This document shows, one piece after another, positions 6,364 through 6,739 of a DNA stretch of 6,739 bases. Made by a program: the position numbers and the translations under genes. The notes under the pieces were generated by a model. The model was given only the letters and a program-made list of their open reading frames with translations, was not told where the DNA came from and made no database searches. Positions within the stretch are counted from its first letter, which is position 1; the number at the start of each line of letters is the position of its first letter. Where the stretch lies: assembly GCA_026985625.1 (NCBI GenBank), contig JALSQC010000400.1:1-6739 (forward strand), read 5' to 3'. The DNA comes from Bacteroidales bacterium. Lineage in GTDB: Bacteria > Bacteroidota > Bacteroidia > Bacteroidales > JAFGXI01.

Positions 6364-6738
6364 TTAATCGGTTAGTTCAAACGAACCAATAAAATTTTTA
6401 ACAGCTTCTTCGGTAGGAGCAGAACCATCACGCATAATAGCTATTTGATATAATCTGTTTCCTTTTAAGAAAATTTTATAGTCAACATAGTAACTGCCGT
6501 TATCGGCTTTAAATTGATAACCGGGATTTCCGTCAAAATCTATTTTTTCTTCTTTAGTTATTGTAGCTCCTAAATTATTTATTGCTCCGTTTTTGGCACC
6601 AATAAGTAAATCATCAGGATTACTTGCTTTTATCATTTCTGACGGATAGTCTGAATATGCTAACATTTCAACTTCGGTAGCTGATTTTTCGTAAGTATAC
6701 ATATACATTTGAATGTTTCCTATTTCGGTAGGAATCGG
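6364..6738 (-). CDS. PsbP-like hypothetical protein, C-terminal part (5' end outside window)
   Basis: The frame is open from the right edge to the TAA at 6364-6366, giving 124 visible residues. The ATG at 6708 is internal: the upstream codons continue sensibly as PIPTEIGNIQM. Recognisable blocks are LAYSDYPSEMI, DDLLIGAKNGAINNLGATI, the central FDGNPGYQFKAD, IFLKGNRLYQIAIMRDG and the ending FIGSFELTD. This pattern (YSDYP, a dGA-NGA helix, GxPGyxF, GNRLYQ, FxxSF) is what I recall from small, usually secreted or lipoprotein-type proteins with a PsbP/Mog1-like fold found in several phyla; none has a defined function that I know. The signal sequence, if any, is outside the window. It is the last gene of its transcript, ended by a strong hairpin. 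Confidence 0.8.
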   Translation of the reverse strand, partial: PIPTEIGNIQMYMYTYEKSATEVEMLAYSDYPSEMIKASNPDDLLIGAKNGAINNLGATITKEEKIDFDGNPGYQFKADNGSYYVDYKIFLKGNRLYQIAIMRDGSAPTEEAVKNFIGSFELTD

Positions 6739-6739
6739 T

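Noticed and set aside
1..6739. Search for CRISPR arrays, tRNA or rRNA genes, insertion-sequence ends, toxin-antitoxin or defence genes
   Set aside because: No spaced direct repeats, cloverleaf elements, transposase motifs or terminal inverted repeats were seen; almost all DNA is explained by the listed genes.

Overview
The window is a stretch of AT-rich bacterial chromosome (about 30% GC by eye) from a member of the Bacteroidota, probably Bacteroidales-like. Four things point there: the HtpG sequence has the N-terminus and C-terminal domain typical of that phylum; there are no Shine-Dalgarno motifs, only A-rich leaders; there are exact matches to the Bacteroidota -7 element TAnnTTTG; and the window holds phylum-typical families (a PorT-like small outer-membrane barrel, a DUF3109 cysteine protein, and a stand-alone receiver with a C-terminal membrane helix). 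All seven visible stop codons are TAA and the standard code fits throughout. Gene density is high, and no non-coding stretch exceeds about 130 bases.

Left half, plus strand. A conserved hypothetical protein is cut off by the left edge (2-634). It is followed by a single-domain response regulator with a C-terminal transmembrane helix (689-1222), then the chaperone gene htpG (1326-3377). The 103-base gap before htpG carries a dense control region: an imperfect TGCC/GTCA dyad, then a promoter-like element that can be read either as sigma-54 type or as the Bacteroidota housekeeping type. A strong hairpin with a T run ends htpG (3401-3442).

Right half, minus strand. A three-gene cluster converges on htpG and reads from right to left: gpmI (cofactor-independent phosphoglycerate mutase, glycolysis), a DUF3109 cysteine-rich protein, and a secreted or outer-membrane beta-barrel protein. 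gpmI and the DUF3109 gene share one base (TAATG), which suggests translational coupling. The barrel gene overlaps the DUF3109 gene by 38 bases if its ATG is used. Upstream of gpmI, a perfect 11-bp hairpin (6309-6337) with a long T run on the minus strand ends the next gene, a PsbP-like/lipoprotein-type hypothetical cut off by the right edge.

I see no mobile element, CRISPR array, RNA gene, toxin-antitoxin pair or defence system. This is mostly ordinary core-genome territory. The points most worth a second look are the membrane-tethered receiver without an output domain, the compact control region in front of htpG, and the coupling of a metal- or cluster-binding DUF3109 protein to gpmI.
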